A DNA stretch of 64,000 nucleotides from Brachionus plicatilis (taxonomy: Eukaryota > Rotifera > Eurotatoria > Ploima > Brachionidae). Position numbers and translations under genes: made by a program. The stretch lies in contig QEOQ01000015.1 of NCBI GenBank assembly GCA_010279815.1, forward strand, positions 1 to 64,000, written 5' to 3'. The notes under the pieces were generated by a model. That model did not search any database. It was given only the letters and a program-made list of their open reading frames with translations, and was not told the DNA's origin. Each line of letters starts with the position of its first letter. Position 1 is the stretch's first letter. This document shows, in pieces, positions 12,301-27,300 of the stretch.

Positions 12301-15300
12301 TCCCAAGCGGTCATACTCAATGTCAACTTTTTTACCATTGCATTCATGAGCTGTTATTTGATCACCAGCGTCATATCTGAAATTGCACTCACCACTTAAT
12401 TTGCTAATGACTCTGTGTCGATTATAATTTTTGTAGAAAACTTCTATCTTGTTGGAAATTGAGCTATTTTTGTAATAATGAGTTACAGATTTTATTTTGT
12501 TGTCTTCATTCCAAGTGTAGACCGAAAAGATGCCATTGGAATATATTTGTTTAATTAGTCTTTTATTTGAGTCATATTCAAATCGCACAATTTCTTCATT
12601 GGCCACATTGTCAACAATTGAAGCAAGCTCAAATTTCTGGTTATAATGGTACGAAATTGAATAGCCTTGATTTGTGTAAAACTTGGTCCTTTGATCCATC
12701 GAGTTGTATTCGTAATTTAACTCAATGCCATTTGGATAGACTATTTTTGACGGATTTTCAGAAAAGTCGGACTCGTAGAAAAATAAAATTTCTCTTGCAG
12801 CATTTCCTTCTCTATCAGAAACAATAGATTTTAATTGTTCAAAATTTAAATCTTGTTCATAGAAATATTTTCTTTTAAAATTCTCATTCTCACTGCTAAT
12901 CTCTATTCCACTAACACTGTCAAAACTGTTGTAATCATACCTAATTTTAGTTTTTCTATCACGTCTAACAAAATTGATCATTCTTGATTTAACATCGAAC
13001 TCAAAAGTCTCATGGCCTCTGTCAGGATACATAAACTGTATTTTTTTGCGCCCCAAATCAGAAGTGTGAACAAATTCATATTCATTATTATTTGCATCAG
13101 TGAATTTTTTAAGTGAAAAAAGAGATGTTGGATTGAACTGTATTCTGGTTGTTGCTTGAGTTTCAGTCGTAATCGACAGCTCATTTATTGAATTTTTTGT
13201 TTCCATAACCATTTTATCATTGTAGTAAAATTTTTCTATATCAGTAGATTTTGAGTTTGTAAATTGTTCAGACCTTTGACTTTTAAATTGGTTCCAGTTG
13301 TTTTCTATGTATGTAATGCTGCCATCCATATCAAATTTGATTGTGGTATCACTTGAATCATTTAAGCTATTTGCATTGGTGACCATTAACTCACCACTAT
13401 CTTTCAAATTGTATTTTACCAAATTGAGCAGTATTTTCTTGTTTGTTTTGTGGAAGGTTTTTTTTGCATGCAAATGTCCGCTATTTGAATCAAATTCAAA
13501 CTCAATGGAAACATTTTTCCTGCCAAAATCAATGCTCACTAAATCATCAGTTTGCCAGTCATAGGAATAGTCAATTCGATTGTGTTTTGATTGAACCGAT
13601 AAAAGATGCCTACAATTTTGGCTGTATAAATAACTTGCTTTGTTGATAACTTGGGAATTGATTGTATTTATTAGTGTGATCGATTCAATTTGTTCTTCAC
13701 ATGTTTTACTATAGTTGAGTTGGATTTTTCTATTTGTTTCATTAAAAATAATAAATTGAATTCTTTCAAGGTGATATTCAATGTGAGCTGTTGTTTCATT
13801 TGTGTTCAAGTCTATTATCTGCTCCATATTTAAACTTAGGTTATTAAATGTATAAAGTAGGCTATTTGGTATGTCGTGGAAAAAATATGGACCTTGGTTG
13901 TTTGCCACAAAATATCTATTTTGGTCTAGCCAGCACAATGATTGTTTTAATTTACACTTGAACAAATTTAAATTGTATTCCATTTGAACACTTGTATCTG
14001 AAACATTTCTTAGCTTAATGGACAACAGATGCATTTGCCAACCAACACCAAATTGTTGATTGTTTAAAAGACGTCTTTTGACCATGGACATTTGAAGGAA
14101 TCGTGTGAGTCGCACATTTGGATTAGTTGAATAGGCTATTTTGTCCAAATCATCAAAAAAAAAGTTCTCCAATTGATTTATAAATTCGGCTTGTGCCATG
14201 TTAATGGTCCAGCCAATAAGTATTTCCAGTGAAAGTACATTTTGCTCAATGTGAAGATTGTTAACAAGTTTGGAAAGTCTTTTTTCGAAATTTTCATATG
14301 TTGACAAACTGTTTGTAAAATTTAAAAGATTGTTTGTAATTTGGTCAATGGTGTTGGTTTGATTTAGAAGAGCAGGAGAATATTTTTTCTTTTTAAAAAA
14401 ATTTCTAACCAAGTTTTGATTCTTAAAAGGACTTTTATTGTAAGGCATAATTTTAAAATTTGCACTTGCCGCAAATGGATTATCTTGTCTTACTAAAAAA
14501 GACATCTGCGATCTTGCTTTGGCTGAATAAGTAGATTTCATGTCACTTAGACTTAGTCCAATAAATGCAAATGAGTTTCTCCAAATGGATCTTGGAATAT
14601 TCAGCTTGAAATTTGCCCGATTTTTTTCACATTGCATCAATAATAATGGCGCATGCACATCATTATATCCAATGTTAGCTGTTTCTATTATTGTTTGGCC
14701 AATTTCTCTCCAAGGAATTCCATTTTGACTTTTTGCTCTGTATTTTAAAGATCCTGGTAAAAGATCTGTCTTTAGTTGGATGCCTTGAGTGATCTGGGCT
14801 GATCGACTCAAATTAGTGCGGTCATACATCACAATGTCAAAGAAATCTGTGGCAAAATATTGGCTCTGATCAAAATCTATTAGCACATAAACATTTGTTG
14901 AACTAATCCATTTTGTTCTGTTCGAACAAATCGACAAAAATGTTTCATTACTACTAAGGCAGACTGTAAAAGACTTTGGAATGTTTGAACCAATTATGTT
15001 TATTGTACTGACACCATTGGGAAGTATGTTCTTTGGCCTTGAGTCTGTCAATTCAAACTTAGCCAATTTTGCCAATATTTCTATTTTGAAATCACCAGGT
15101 GATTCTTCGCTTGAAAAGCTCACCACTTTCACATAATAAGTACCTTTTTTTGTGTTTGATAAAATGAGAATTTGTTCGGCAGATTGCTCAGGTCCTGATT
15201 TAGCATCGTAGATGGCAAAAGATGGTAGATTTTCATATGCAATCAATAAACGATGGAATGGCAAATTTGAGTTTTCTTTTAAATTTGAAGAAATTTCCAA

Positions 15301-18300
15301 CTTGATTATTAGAGTTTGATCTGACGGTACATTTTTGATCATGAACAATTTTTCTTGGGATCCATTGAGTGTAATTCTTTGGTCTAAATAAATTTGTGGC
15401 ACAAAAATTTGAACTTTTTGATCCGATGCTCTCACATTATTTTCCAAATTTTTTTCTCTTAGATTCGATCTTGTCTTTAAAATGCAATAAAATGAACCAT
15501 TTTTCATTAAAGGAACATTTTGTGTGGAATTCAACTGCAGCAAATTTTGACTAATATTTAAAAAAGGTTTTAGGTATTGTTTTTCTGTACAGTTTGGTGC
15601 ATTTAATTGGTAGTCATAAATATCCCAAACAGAGTCTTCTGACAAATAAAAGGAATCACAATGAATCAAACTTTTTACTTCCTTTCCACCATTGTTCTGC
15701 AACGAGTATCTCAGTTCCAATTGAGCAGAATTTTCTTTTTCAAATTTTTGAGTATGATTTAAAAAGGCTATGGCCAAATCACTGGACGGTCTTTCTTGTA
15801 TGTAAATTAAGCTTGAATTTAAATTATTATCTTCATCATGCTCGATTACTGATTTGGATGAATCGGTTTGAACAATTATGTAATAATACTGAGAATTTAA
15901 GTCAAAAGGAATAGACACCTTAACATGTCGAGAATATAGGACTTGATTGTCAGAATTGTTGGTTTGAGTTGGTAAATTATTTTTAGACAAAAGTTTGACA
16001 TCATACAAATCCAGAATGGAATCCTCTGATAAGTAAACATCATCATTCCAGTTTTTTATCGCACTCAAAATACCACCATTTTTATTTGATATCTGAAAAA
16101 ATATCTCCAACTCAGATCCTGAGACCACTTGTTGGTCAGTTGTTTTAACAAGGCTGACAACCAAGTCCGGCCTTAGTCCGTCAACAATTTGGTAGGAATT
16201 TTTTGACGATGTCTGAACAATTGTGTTCTTTTGGTCTTGTTGAAACATTAAAATGTAGAAAAAAAAATTATCATTTAAATAAAATGGCATTTCAAAAGAT
16301 TGCTTTAGAAAATATGTTCTATTCTTTTTTATCTGCTGAATTAGCTCTATTCTAGATAGAATTTTGCCAAATTTTATTTTTTCTGTGTTGTTTGTTTGAA
16401 AATTAAGTATGTATATCTCATTTAACCAAACATTTAATTTAAAGTCTTTTTCTAAATGCTCAGTTTCAACTTTATAGTAAACTTCCACCAGGCTACCACT
16501 GATCAATTTGTCCAAAGAATTACCATTAGTCACATTGATCAAATTTATGGATATTTTATTTATCGGATTATCTTTTTTCACATTAACCACAATTTTTTCA
16601 GGGCCATAAAATCTCTTTGAGTCAACTGTCAACTCTTTATCTGCATCAACAATAAGAAATAAATTGTAAATACCATTTTCCAACTTGGGCATTGGTATGG
16701 CCCGCTTTACCACATATTCATCGCCTGACCTAACGCGATCTTCCACTTGAATGCTTTCTTTTAAATAAATCTTTTTATTCAAATCTTCTAGTAAAATTTG
16801 ATCGTTCCATTTGCTCAATCTTAGCATTGAATTTCCTACATTTTTTACTTTAAATGTCACATACACCGCTGTTTTTGGTTCATTCAATGTAAAATTTAAT
16901 TCCTGTGCAACAAATTTTGCTTTTGGTTCTGGTTGTACTTTGAACATTTTGAAAAGAGTTCGATCAGTTGTATTCGAAATGACTATTGATGGAAAAATGT
17001 TTTTCGCTATGTCAATTACAAAATAAGCTTGGCGATTTTGTTTAAAAAAATCCACTGACGGAATTTTGATGTCAATTTTTTTTGAATATGTTTCATTTAA
17101 CTTTAAATCAATTTCATTTTTGATCTTAGCAGCCACTCTATACCGAGGATTGAATTTTAATGCAAAAATTTGATCCAGTGCCACGTAGACATAATCAATT
17201 GAGTGAACTGAAAGTCTTTTATTTCCATTATTTATGGCATGCCATTCAAGAGATACAATTTGGTTGAAATAAAAAGACTCTTTTTGTGCAACTGTGAAAT
17301 TCAGCAATTTCAAACTGTTCTGGTACTTGATTAAGCTGTTGGCAATCAAATATCGACCAAAATTATTCGAATAATTTGATTGAAGAATTTTGCGCCAATA
17401 ATCAAAATTTAAACATATATATATTTGGTCACCATATATCTGGTCATCTAACAAAATTGTCTGTGAATATTCCCTAGTTTCATTTTCTTTCCATGCACCC
17501 AAGTTTCTATTTATATTAACTCTCTGACCATAGCGCTTAATAAGATAGCTGGAATTTCTCTTTTCAAAATAAAAACTGTCAAAATATCCAAAATTATTTT
17601 GTAATATATTTTCTTGACCATTATTTGTGATACTATAATTGACATTTAAATAACTACCAGTGTCAGTTTGTTTAACCTCAAAGCTAAAAAAGGATATGAC
17701 AAAATCAGGCAATGATCTAGTTAAATTGAATTTCACTCTTTTTATATTATTAGCTTTGCTTTTTGGTAAAAACTCGAAAACTCTCATTGAACTGTCAGCC
17801 TTTGCTTCTAAATGATAAATTCCATTTTTTAGCAGAGGAGCTAGTTGAAATCTATGTTGATAAGAATAGAAAGATCCAACATCTAATTGACCAGCATGGT
17901 ACCACGATTTTTTTTGGTGTTCTTTATTAAGTGAGTCTTTTAAAGTCAAGCTATCAAACCAATTATTTTCCAGTGTTATTCCTAAGCCAACATTCTCAAT
18001 TTTCATTTCAACTTGAACAAAATCACCAGTAAAATATTCTTCTTTTTGATCAATAATGTTCAAATCAATGGACAAGTCTGCTGGAGGTTTCATTATTAAC
18101 TCAATGTATTTTGATACAAAATTGTCGCTTTCATCAGAACCTTCATAAATGTTTTTTCTACAATCACATGTGACCACAATTTCATAAATTCCGTAAAGTT
18201 TTTCGGGAATTTGAATTTTTTTAATTGACTGATAAGAAGATCCGCTGGATAGCTTTCCATCATGCTCAAAAATTGCCATATTTATTGCTCGCTGAGAACT

Positions 18301-21300
18301 GTTTGCTTTTTTCAGGTCAACACAATCGAACCACTTTGCATATTTGGTCACGCCAAATCCAACATTTTTAACTTTGAACCTAATTTCAATTATTTGACCA
18401 GAAAAGCTACTATTTAGAAAGAAAACATCTTGGACTATCAAATTTGGTGATGGTGTCTGCAGTATTTGGATAGCACCACTCATTTGTAAATTATTTGCTC
18501 TGTTAAAATCATCTACGTATCCAAATGCATCGACTTGAATGAATATGTAAATGTTTCCAAGTTCGTCATCGCCTAGTTCAATGTTATGGGAGCTTGTGTA
18601 GCCATCCAAATTGCGTGGCTCTACGTATCTTCGTTGATAAATATTTTTAATCAATGAAGCTCTGGAAAAATCTAAAGATCGGCTTTTAAAGACCCGATCG
18701 TACCACCAAGTGTTAGTTGTTACATTGCCTTTGTTTTGAACAAACCATTTAACTTCAAAAAATTGACCAGAAAATGCGGTCTTGGGTACAAAAATTTCTT
18801 TAACATACAAATCAGGTTGGCTTTTTGTTACAAAACTCCATATTGGACTGGGAATTAATTCTTTTCCAGTGCTTTGATTTAAACTGTCAATGACATAATC
18901 AATTTTCCAGAATATTCTGGTATTTGCCGGATACCATGCTTTCGTTGAATATCTTCGACTAGAAATTTCAAAATCATTGAGAAATTTTATCTCTTTTTTT
19001 GAATTTTCATCAATCCACCAAATGTTAAGGATAAAGTTATTCGAGTTTGGATATTCGGGCCAAGCAAGTATGGAATTTCTCCTAGAATTTAGTTGGCCAT
19101 CAGGCGGCGAGTCCGGACTCTTCTGCTCCAGTATCTTTATAATTTGCTGTCTCTTAATAACATTTTCACAATCGTCCTCTATCCTCCAAGTTCTATTGAA
19201 TTCAATGTCGCATTTAATTTGATCAATTGAATCAATATATTCAAATTTTAAAGGTCTATTGCACTCATTATCAAATCTAAAGTGATTATTCAAATAACTA
19301 TTAAAATAGCTTTGTTTTCCAGCTTTATCACAAGGCACATTGATAAAAGATTTGAAAAAAATTAAATTTAATCTTGGCCTTTGATTGAACTCAATTGTTT
19401 GATTTTTTTCAGCAACATTTCCCGATGAGTCCCTTGCAATCCATTTTATAGTTGTGGTGCAGTTGTTATAATAAACATGCTCAAAAGAAAGCTCTACATT
19501 GGCATCGTGATTGTCAGTAACATTTGGCCTGTGATCGCCTAATCCATCAGTGCATGACTCAAGTGTTATCTGTTCACTTTCAAGTTGTATGTCAGGTGGA
19601 TTTTTGTCAAGCAGAAATTTTAAGCTTTTTATTTGTCCAAAATTTCCAGCTGTGTCTCTTGGCTCGACCAAAAATTTATAGTAACCATCTTGCAGATGAC
19701 CAACACTAAATGGACTCGAGCAAGCTGTATTATTTTCAATATAAATTAGGGAATTGTAAATCAAAGTGCATTTAAAATGACAATTTCGATCAAATCGATT
19801 GTACCGGTCATAGCAATTAAATCCAATCTGGTTGTTCATTTTTATCCAATTTCTAAGATAAAATTGTGGAGGAGTTAAATCTACCTGCCAATTGTGTTGA
19901 GCATTTAGAATATTTCCACTCAAGTCCGTAGCTTGGATAAATAAAGAATAATATCCTTCATTCAGTAGATGGTTGTTGGTATTTAAAAATAAAGAATTGT
20001 GGCTGCAATTGAGAACATTTTTTAAATTAATGTTGTAATTATAGATTGTACAAACAGTTGTGACTGGTTCATCAAAAATCCATTCTAAGTAGAGTTGGCC
20101 GCGAGAAATGGACGAAGAGTTGAGAAATTTTATCACTGGTGGTGTCACATCTTTGATTTTAAATGACCAGAAGTTTTTGTCACGCACAGGTTTAGATTCT
20201 GGCTGACAATGTTCACTGGCTGTCACAGCGCCTCTATCAAATTCGACATGATAGCTTTCTTTTTCTTTCCAGTCAAAATAAGTGACAAAAGATAATTCCT
20301 TTTCTCCGATTGTAACAGCTTGATTTTTGAGAGTATTTACTTTTAAAACTTGGGTTCCATTGGAGTCAAAGAATCGAATGAAAGATGCATATTTTGGCCC
20401 AAATATCAAGCGATTTGTTCTGATTGTCCATTCTATTTTTCTTCTCGGGTTTATTTCATTTTTTGGACTGGCACTGCTATTCAAAAAAATTACATCCTCT
20501 ACGTCCAACAAAATGCTGATGCAAGATTGTGGAGTCGGAATTTTTTTATTGTCTATGGCTGAAAAACAAAGCTTTTCAATGCCACTTTGCCAGGAAAACG
20601 GTCTCCATTCCAATATAACCATCCATTTTTGGTCTAATTTTTGCAAAGGGCTCTTGGTCATTCCGTAGGGCATCTCAATTAAAATTTGACTTGGATAACT
20701 TTGATTGTCCAAAGACTGTACAATCAAACTTGTTGTAAAAGTAGAATGCAAGCCAACGGCCACACAGCTTTTGTGTGACCAAGTGTCATCAATAAAATCC
20801 AAAGTGTGTGGACAAGTTTGATCATTGCACAATGGTATGTTACAGTCTGTTCCGGTCCAATTCTTTTCGCACAAGCATTTATTTGGTCCGATGCATCTTG
20901 CACCATTTCTACACCCAGTTGTGCAAGTGAATTGGAGACAATTTTGAGAAGTCCAGCCATTATCACATTCACACTTGCCAAAGACACATTTTCCTTTCGA
21001 ATTACAATTGTTGAATTGGTCACAATTTTGAATTGTTTGATTGCAAAATTGTCCAGTCCAAGAGTTATCACACTCACACTTGATTTGATTGTTCGATTCA
21101 ATGCAGTATCCGTTGTTGGAACAATTGAACATTCGATTACAATCTATATCTTGACAATACTTTCCATTAAAGTTGTCGTAACAGCGGCACTCGTCTGGGC
21201 GCATACAACTGCCTCGGTTGTTACAGTTAAATTTACATACTGGAAATGTGCATTGTGAACCTTTCCAACCAGAACTGCATTTACATGTGTTTGGACCAAT

Positions 21301-24300
21301 GCATTCACCGTTATTCCTACATCCATATTGGCATGTGAAATTCTCGCATTTTGGACCAGTGTAACCGGAGAAGCATTGACATTTATTTGGAGCGATGCAT
21401 CTACCACGATTCCTATGAGTACAAGAATCCACTAGAGGACATAAAGGCACAGAACATGCACTTCCAGACCAGTATTGGTCACATGTGCAATTGTTAGGAC
21501 CAATACATTTGCCATTTCCAAAGCAATTTGAGTAACAGTAAAATTCATCACAAGCTTCACCAGATGAGTACCTGTAGCAATCGCACTTGTCTTCATCAAC
21601 ACATTTTCCGAGATTGCTGCAATTTTTTTTGTTTAGACATAGTGGTTTGTCACATATTACACTTTTTCTTTCTTCACAGCTAGAATTTTTTAATTCGTAT
21701 CTGTTATTCTCATGGCTATAAGTCAAGTGTGTGCATCGTTCAATGACTCTCCATCGATTAAAGTAAGCCAAATTAGACCAGAACGATTGATTAATGTTCT
21801 CTGTGTAGTTGAGCAGAAAATCTTCAATTTCTAAATACTTGACCACATTCGAGTCTAATTTGTCACAAATTCCTTTACCAACCATAAAGGAAACTCTACT
21901 ATTGATCTGCTTAATGCATTTGTTGTTCCACTCAAGCCATCCTTCTGCGCACAGCTCACTTTGGAAAAGCAATGGGTCTTTTTTTTGAATATTTTTGAAA
22001 TCGCTATTATAAGTGTTTGCATTCATTTGTGTAATCAAAGTTTTGTTTGTAGTGTCCCACCAGTTGTAATCTAGTTGTAATCTGTAAAAATTTCTTAAAT
22101 TGAGTATTTGTCTGCACTCATTTTGGACAAAAGAATTATTAAATACATGGTGTCTCCTGTATAGAGTGAATGATTGAATAAAGAAGTCGCAATTGTATCT
22201 TTTATTGTTATTTGCTTTAAAAAGATTGTACCACAATTTTCCATCACTATTTTGGAATTTAAAATGCCCGCTATTTTTTTTAAAGATATTCGAATTAATA
22301 TCATAATTTCCATTTTCTATTACAATTCTTTTTAAATTATTTTCATAGAACTCTGACGAGACTAGTATGAAATTCATTAATCTTCTTGAATAGCCTTTTA
22401 TGTAAAATTTATTGAAACTGGAAGACAAAAAGAAGCATTTTTCAAAGATGACATTTGTTGGCGATTCATTTTTAAGCAAATTTCTTTCTAATTCCATTTC
22501 AAAAGACAGGGCTTGTGAAATAAAATAAGAATTTTTGATGTAAAAATTTTTAATTGTTGAATGAGGTGCTCTAATTTTGGCGAATCTAAAGGAACTTTGT
22601 TCAATCTCAATATCAATAAAATGTGCCAAGTATTCATCAGTGTTTACATTTATATCTATATCCTTCAATATTGAATTTTTAATCTCAATTTTTGTATTTG
22701 AAAATTGCTGTGGCATTGGCAAAAATAGCAATGAATCAAGAACAAAAAATACTGTTTTGTCATATTTTCCTTCATTACGGTAATTAATTTGTATAAATTT
22801 AATTTGTAATCTAAATTCATCAGGAACATACGATAGCTTTTCAAGTTTTATCATTAGCGTGTGACTTTTTGAATTATCTAAACGAAACGGCATATACTGT
22901 CTATCTATTAAAAATGAAGTTTCATTTAGGTTATCTATTAGGAAAAACAGCATTTCAGTTTTCGAATAGAAATCGTAGGACAATGATTTAAATTTGATCA
23001 AAATAGCTAAAAATGCATTCTTTTTTAAAATCTGACTTTCGATTATTTGAGAATAATTGTCACCATATCCCATACTTTGAGTATAATTAAATAAAAGCAA
23101 ATTTGACTCATAATCAAATATCCAGTCAGTGGTGTTTAACTTTTCATCAAAATTAAAAAATAATGGCAGTTTATCTTTAGCCTGTAATCCAAAAATCTTT
23201 GGCAAAACATTGAGTTTAAAAAAAAAGCCACTTTTTATACACAATTCATTTTCCATTTTATTACAACTAATTTCAATACTTAATTCCGAATTTTTACTAG
23301 CATACAGATTAGAGGCCATAGGAAAATATGAAAAAGAATGGTAATAACCGATGACCGGTTCAATTTCAACCGAGTCTTTGTCTTTTATTCTAAAATCGCT
23401 TGCTCCTGAAAATTCATAAATTTTCAAGTGAATTACTTGATCGTGGTTTGTTTTGAATTTGATACTGCAATCCAATTCAAGCCATGGAATAATTTCAACG
23501 AATACATATTCTTTAAAAGTTTCATTCAAAAATATATCCTGATTACATGCCAAAGTCTGTTCTGAAAATGAATGCTTTTCATATTGATTAAAAAAGCTGT
23601 TGTCTATTGATATAAGGTTTCTATTCTGACTTTCTTCAATAATCATATTATCTATAAACACATCTCGATTTAAATTTAATAAATTTGTTGCATTTCCTTT
23701 GCAGCTGCTAATTTTGACATTTTTTAAGTAAATATTATTCAAGCTTTTTAAAATAGTGATGCCGCTGTAGGCACATCCATTAATTGTCAAGTTATCTATT
23801 AGGGGAAAGTATCCGTCTTCAACAAATAATGTTGAGATTTTCTTATTATCTAAATTAGTTTTGATCAGTGAATCCTCAATAATTAAATTGGAAAGCATCG
23901 AAAAATTATTTTGGCTCAAAAAGTAGAATAAATTTGAGCCATAATGCTGAATGAATCGATCATTTTGCAGACAATTTGGTGGCAATATGGATTTTATGTA
24001 GATTGGACTATTGACTGTTCCTATTATGACAACATTGCCAAAAATATAAAAAGTGACGTTTTTTAGATAGTTGATTTTTACGCCTGCTTCAATTTTAAGA
24101 GAAGCAAAGGGAAGGACAATAACATTCTCGCTTAAAAAATAAGGACTTGAATTTCTGGTCCAAAGTGTATCGTCTCTTATGATATAACTAAATTGTGATT
24201 GTTCTACTTCTCTTGAAGAATTATCATGTGATAATTTAAAATCAAATTTTTTTGAATAAAAGTTGAATTGTAATTTAGAATTGTTGTTATAGTCTAAATT

Positions 24301-27300
24301 CCAATTGTTAGAACTAAAGTCAGTAATCAATTGATTTGTTTCGTACACAGACATGTCATCTAATTGAAATTCATCAGTTGTAATAAATGCTGCAATTTCT
24401 ATCGAATTATTTTTGCTCTTGAATGTATTATTAAAGATGTTGAGATTATTTAAAAATGTTTCTAGTTTAAAAATTGCATTTGGCTTTTCATCCAGTGAAC
24501 AATGGTTGGGTAAATAATTAATTTGATTTTCTAAGAATTGATTTGAGCTTATTTGCAAAATTGATCCGTATTCACATGTAATTTCTATCAAAAATTTTGT
24601 TTGAGTAGCGATGGATGTGTATATATTATTAATAAATAAGAATGTGTCTGAACATTTAAAACTGAAAAGGCTCGAAGTTTGATTTGACATTGTCACATTA
24701 GTTATAACATTATTTTTAAAAGTACCATTTCCCTGTATACTCACCAATTGTGAATTTGTCGTATTGGAATACAGATTATTTATTTTGTTATCGTTGATAT
24801 GCCAATTAATTTTAGCTTTCCGCAAATTGTTCTCATTTCTAATGCATCTTGAACAATTGTGAAAGCTATTTGATTCAATTGATATAACAGATCCTAAAAC
24901 CATAAATGGACGCTGGCCATCAAATTGAACAGAAACTCTGATTGCATCTAGACTATTTTCAAATATATTGTTGCTTATTTTAAGAGAAAATTTGTTTTTC
25001 TCATTATTGAATTGGCGGCAATAAAGAGCCCTTAAGCAGTTGTGGAATTTATTTGATTCAATTGTTATCAATGAATCTTTTACAATTGATTGGGACCAAG
25101 AAGGGATTCTACCCTCAACAATATTGAGTGCATCAAGGATATTTTCAAATGTGTTGTTTCTTATTTTGATAAAAAATTGGCAAAAATCAACACACAAATA
25201 TGGTTGTAATCGATAATTAATTGCTCTAGAATAATTGACAAATTTGCAAGATTCAACAGAAATCAATGCCTTATTCGTTTGTAAAGATAAATAAAAAGCA
25301 GTGAGAGTTGGCTGACCAAGAAATCTGCTATTGATAATGTCAACTGACAGAAAATCACCACTTAAATCAATTGAACCAATAACAATGGAATTTGAAATAA
25401 TAAGTCTACTAGAATAACCTCTGATATTCACATGTCCAATTATTTCCGTATTATTAAAATCAAAATCAAAATTTTGCCAGGAGTTCGATCTCCAACTTGA
25501 AATTTTTGAATTCTTAAAAAGAACTTTCCGATCTGACTCCGCAATTGTATCAAACTCTACCAATTCAAGCCTAAATTTACACCAAATGAATTTAGTTGAA
25601 TAAGTAGGCTTTTTAATGTGTAACCTTATTAAAATTTCATTTGATTTACTGGTGAAGAAGAAAATTTTTTTATTTCCTTGGAGAGTGCTTACATTTATGG
25701 TTTGATTTAATTCATTAATCTGCTCAAAAGACCATCTGTATGTTTGATCTGTTATCATAAGAAAGCTGCTTTTATCCTCGGCACGAATACGGAAAAAACA
25801 ATCAGAGGTAATAAGTATGCTGGAAATTATTTGTACTAAATCTGATTTTCCTAAAGTAATTAGACGGGCACATATTTGGCCATAAACATAAAGTGGATTC
25901 TGATACTGTATAATATAATGATTTAATTGATTTGGTGAAATGTTGACATCATTTCCAAATAAACCATCAGCTGTAAAGTTTGAACGAAAATTATCTATAC
26001 GTAAGCTTATGAAAGAATTCAAAACAGTAATATTAAAAATTGAAATAGCTTCATTTGAACAATCCATGAACCATACACCTATCGTATCTGTATCTGTTGT
26101 CTCGATAATTATGTTTTCTAGCTCATGATTTCTATAATCTATTTGAATTGCTGTTTCAAAGCTATACCAAAAATCGTTACCATAACCAGCTAACTTAAGG
26201 TTGTTGATTTTAGATCGTTTGGCATATTGGGTCAAATGAATTCCTTTAAAATGTGTAGAGTATGACTTGCACGTGAGCATTACATGATTTATGCATTCAC
26301 AATTAACATGGCATATTTCAAATGAACAACTATCCAATGAATTGTATGAACAAGTCATGTTGTGGATAAAAGAGACATTAAATTTGGCAACAGTATATCC
26401 AACATACATCTCAAATCCCATCCATTGACACATTTTCTCAAAATAAGTTTCTTTTAAAGGATGATCAGCACATAGTGAATACCACTTGTTTTCAATTTTA
26501 GACTCAATTCTTCCAGAAAAAGTTATCTTAGAGCCTTCTGTTAAATACTTCAAATCATTCAGCCTTAATCGTTTTTCCTTGTTTAAATCATCAAATTTTG
26601 TAATTGTTCGAAACTGCACTGGTTGATACAGGCTTCCTGATATATTCAATTTTCCTTCAACAATCAATTCTGTCGAACTCGAGAAAAGGATTGTGACATT
26701 TGGTCCTATGTTCAAAATACTGTCCTTTTTGACAAAAACATTTTGTCTTGCGTAATACACTCCCGAAACTAATGTCACATTTCCATGTATTTGGCTATAG
26801 ATTTGATTACCTTTACTATTAACATTGGCAAAATCATTCAAATTATCGATTTTTTTTAAAATATTTCTTTCTGAGTTTGTGTACAATGAATTTAAAATAA
26901 TAAATGGTTGTTTGTAATCTACATGAAAGTCAAAAATTGACAGCCAAATTTCATCTACCGTTCTATTCCAAAAATTCTCACTTAGATCAATTATCATGTT
27001 TGCCACCATATGATATTCATAATAATCATAAATATATTCAAAAGCGATTTCATAGATTGATTTAGAGTTTAAAAAGTTATTTTTTTTAATTTGAATTTTT
27101 CTTCCAATTTGATGCACCGTTTGGGAAAAAAGAATTTTAAAATTAATCACTGATGAAACCTGTTTAAATAAAATACTTGGATTATTGTTTTTTTCTCTTG
27201 GCCAGTTGTTAATAAAATCATTGTTTTCTATCACTATACTTGAGCTTTTGTCCAAGACACTATTTAAGTTCAAATATAAAACATCATTCACATTGTTTGA

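Noticed and set aside
20724..21407. Alternative frames over the EGF region
   Set aside because: Shadows of the Cys-rich EGF repeats in other frames.
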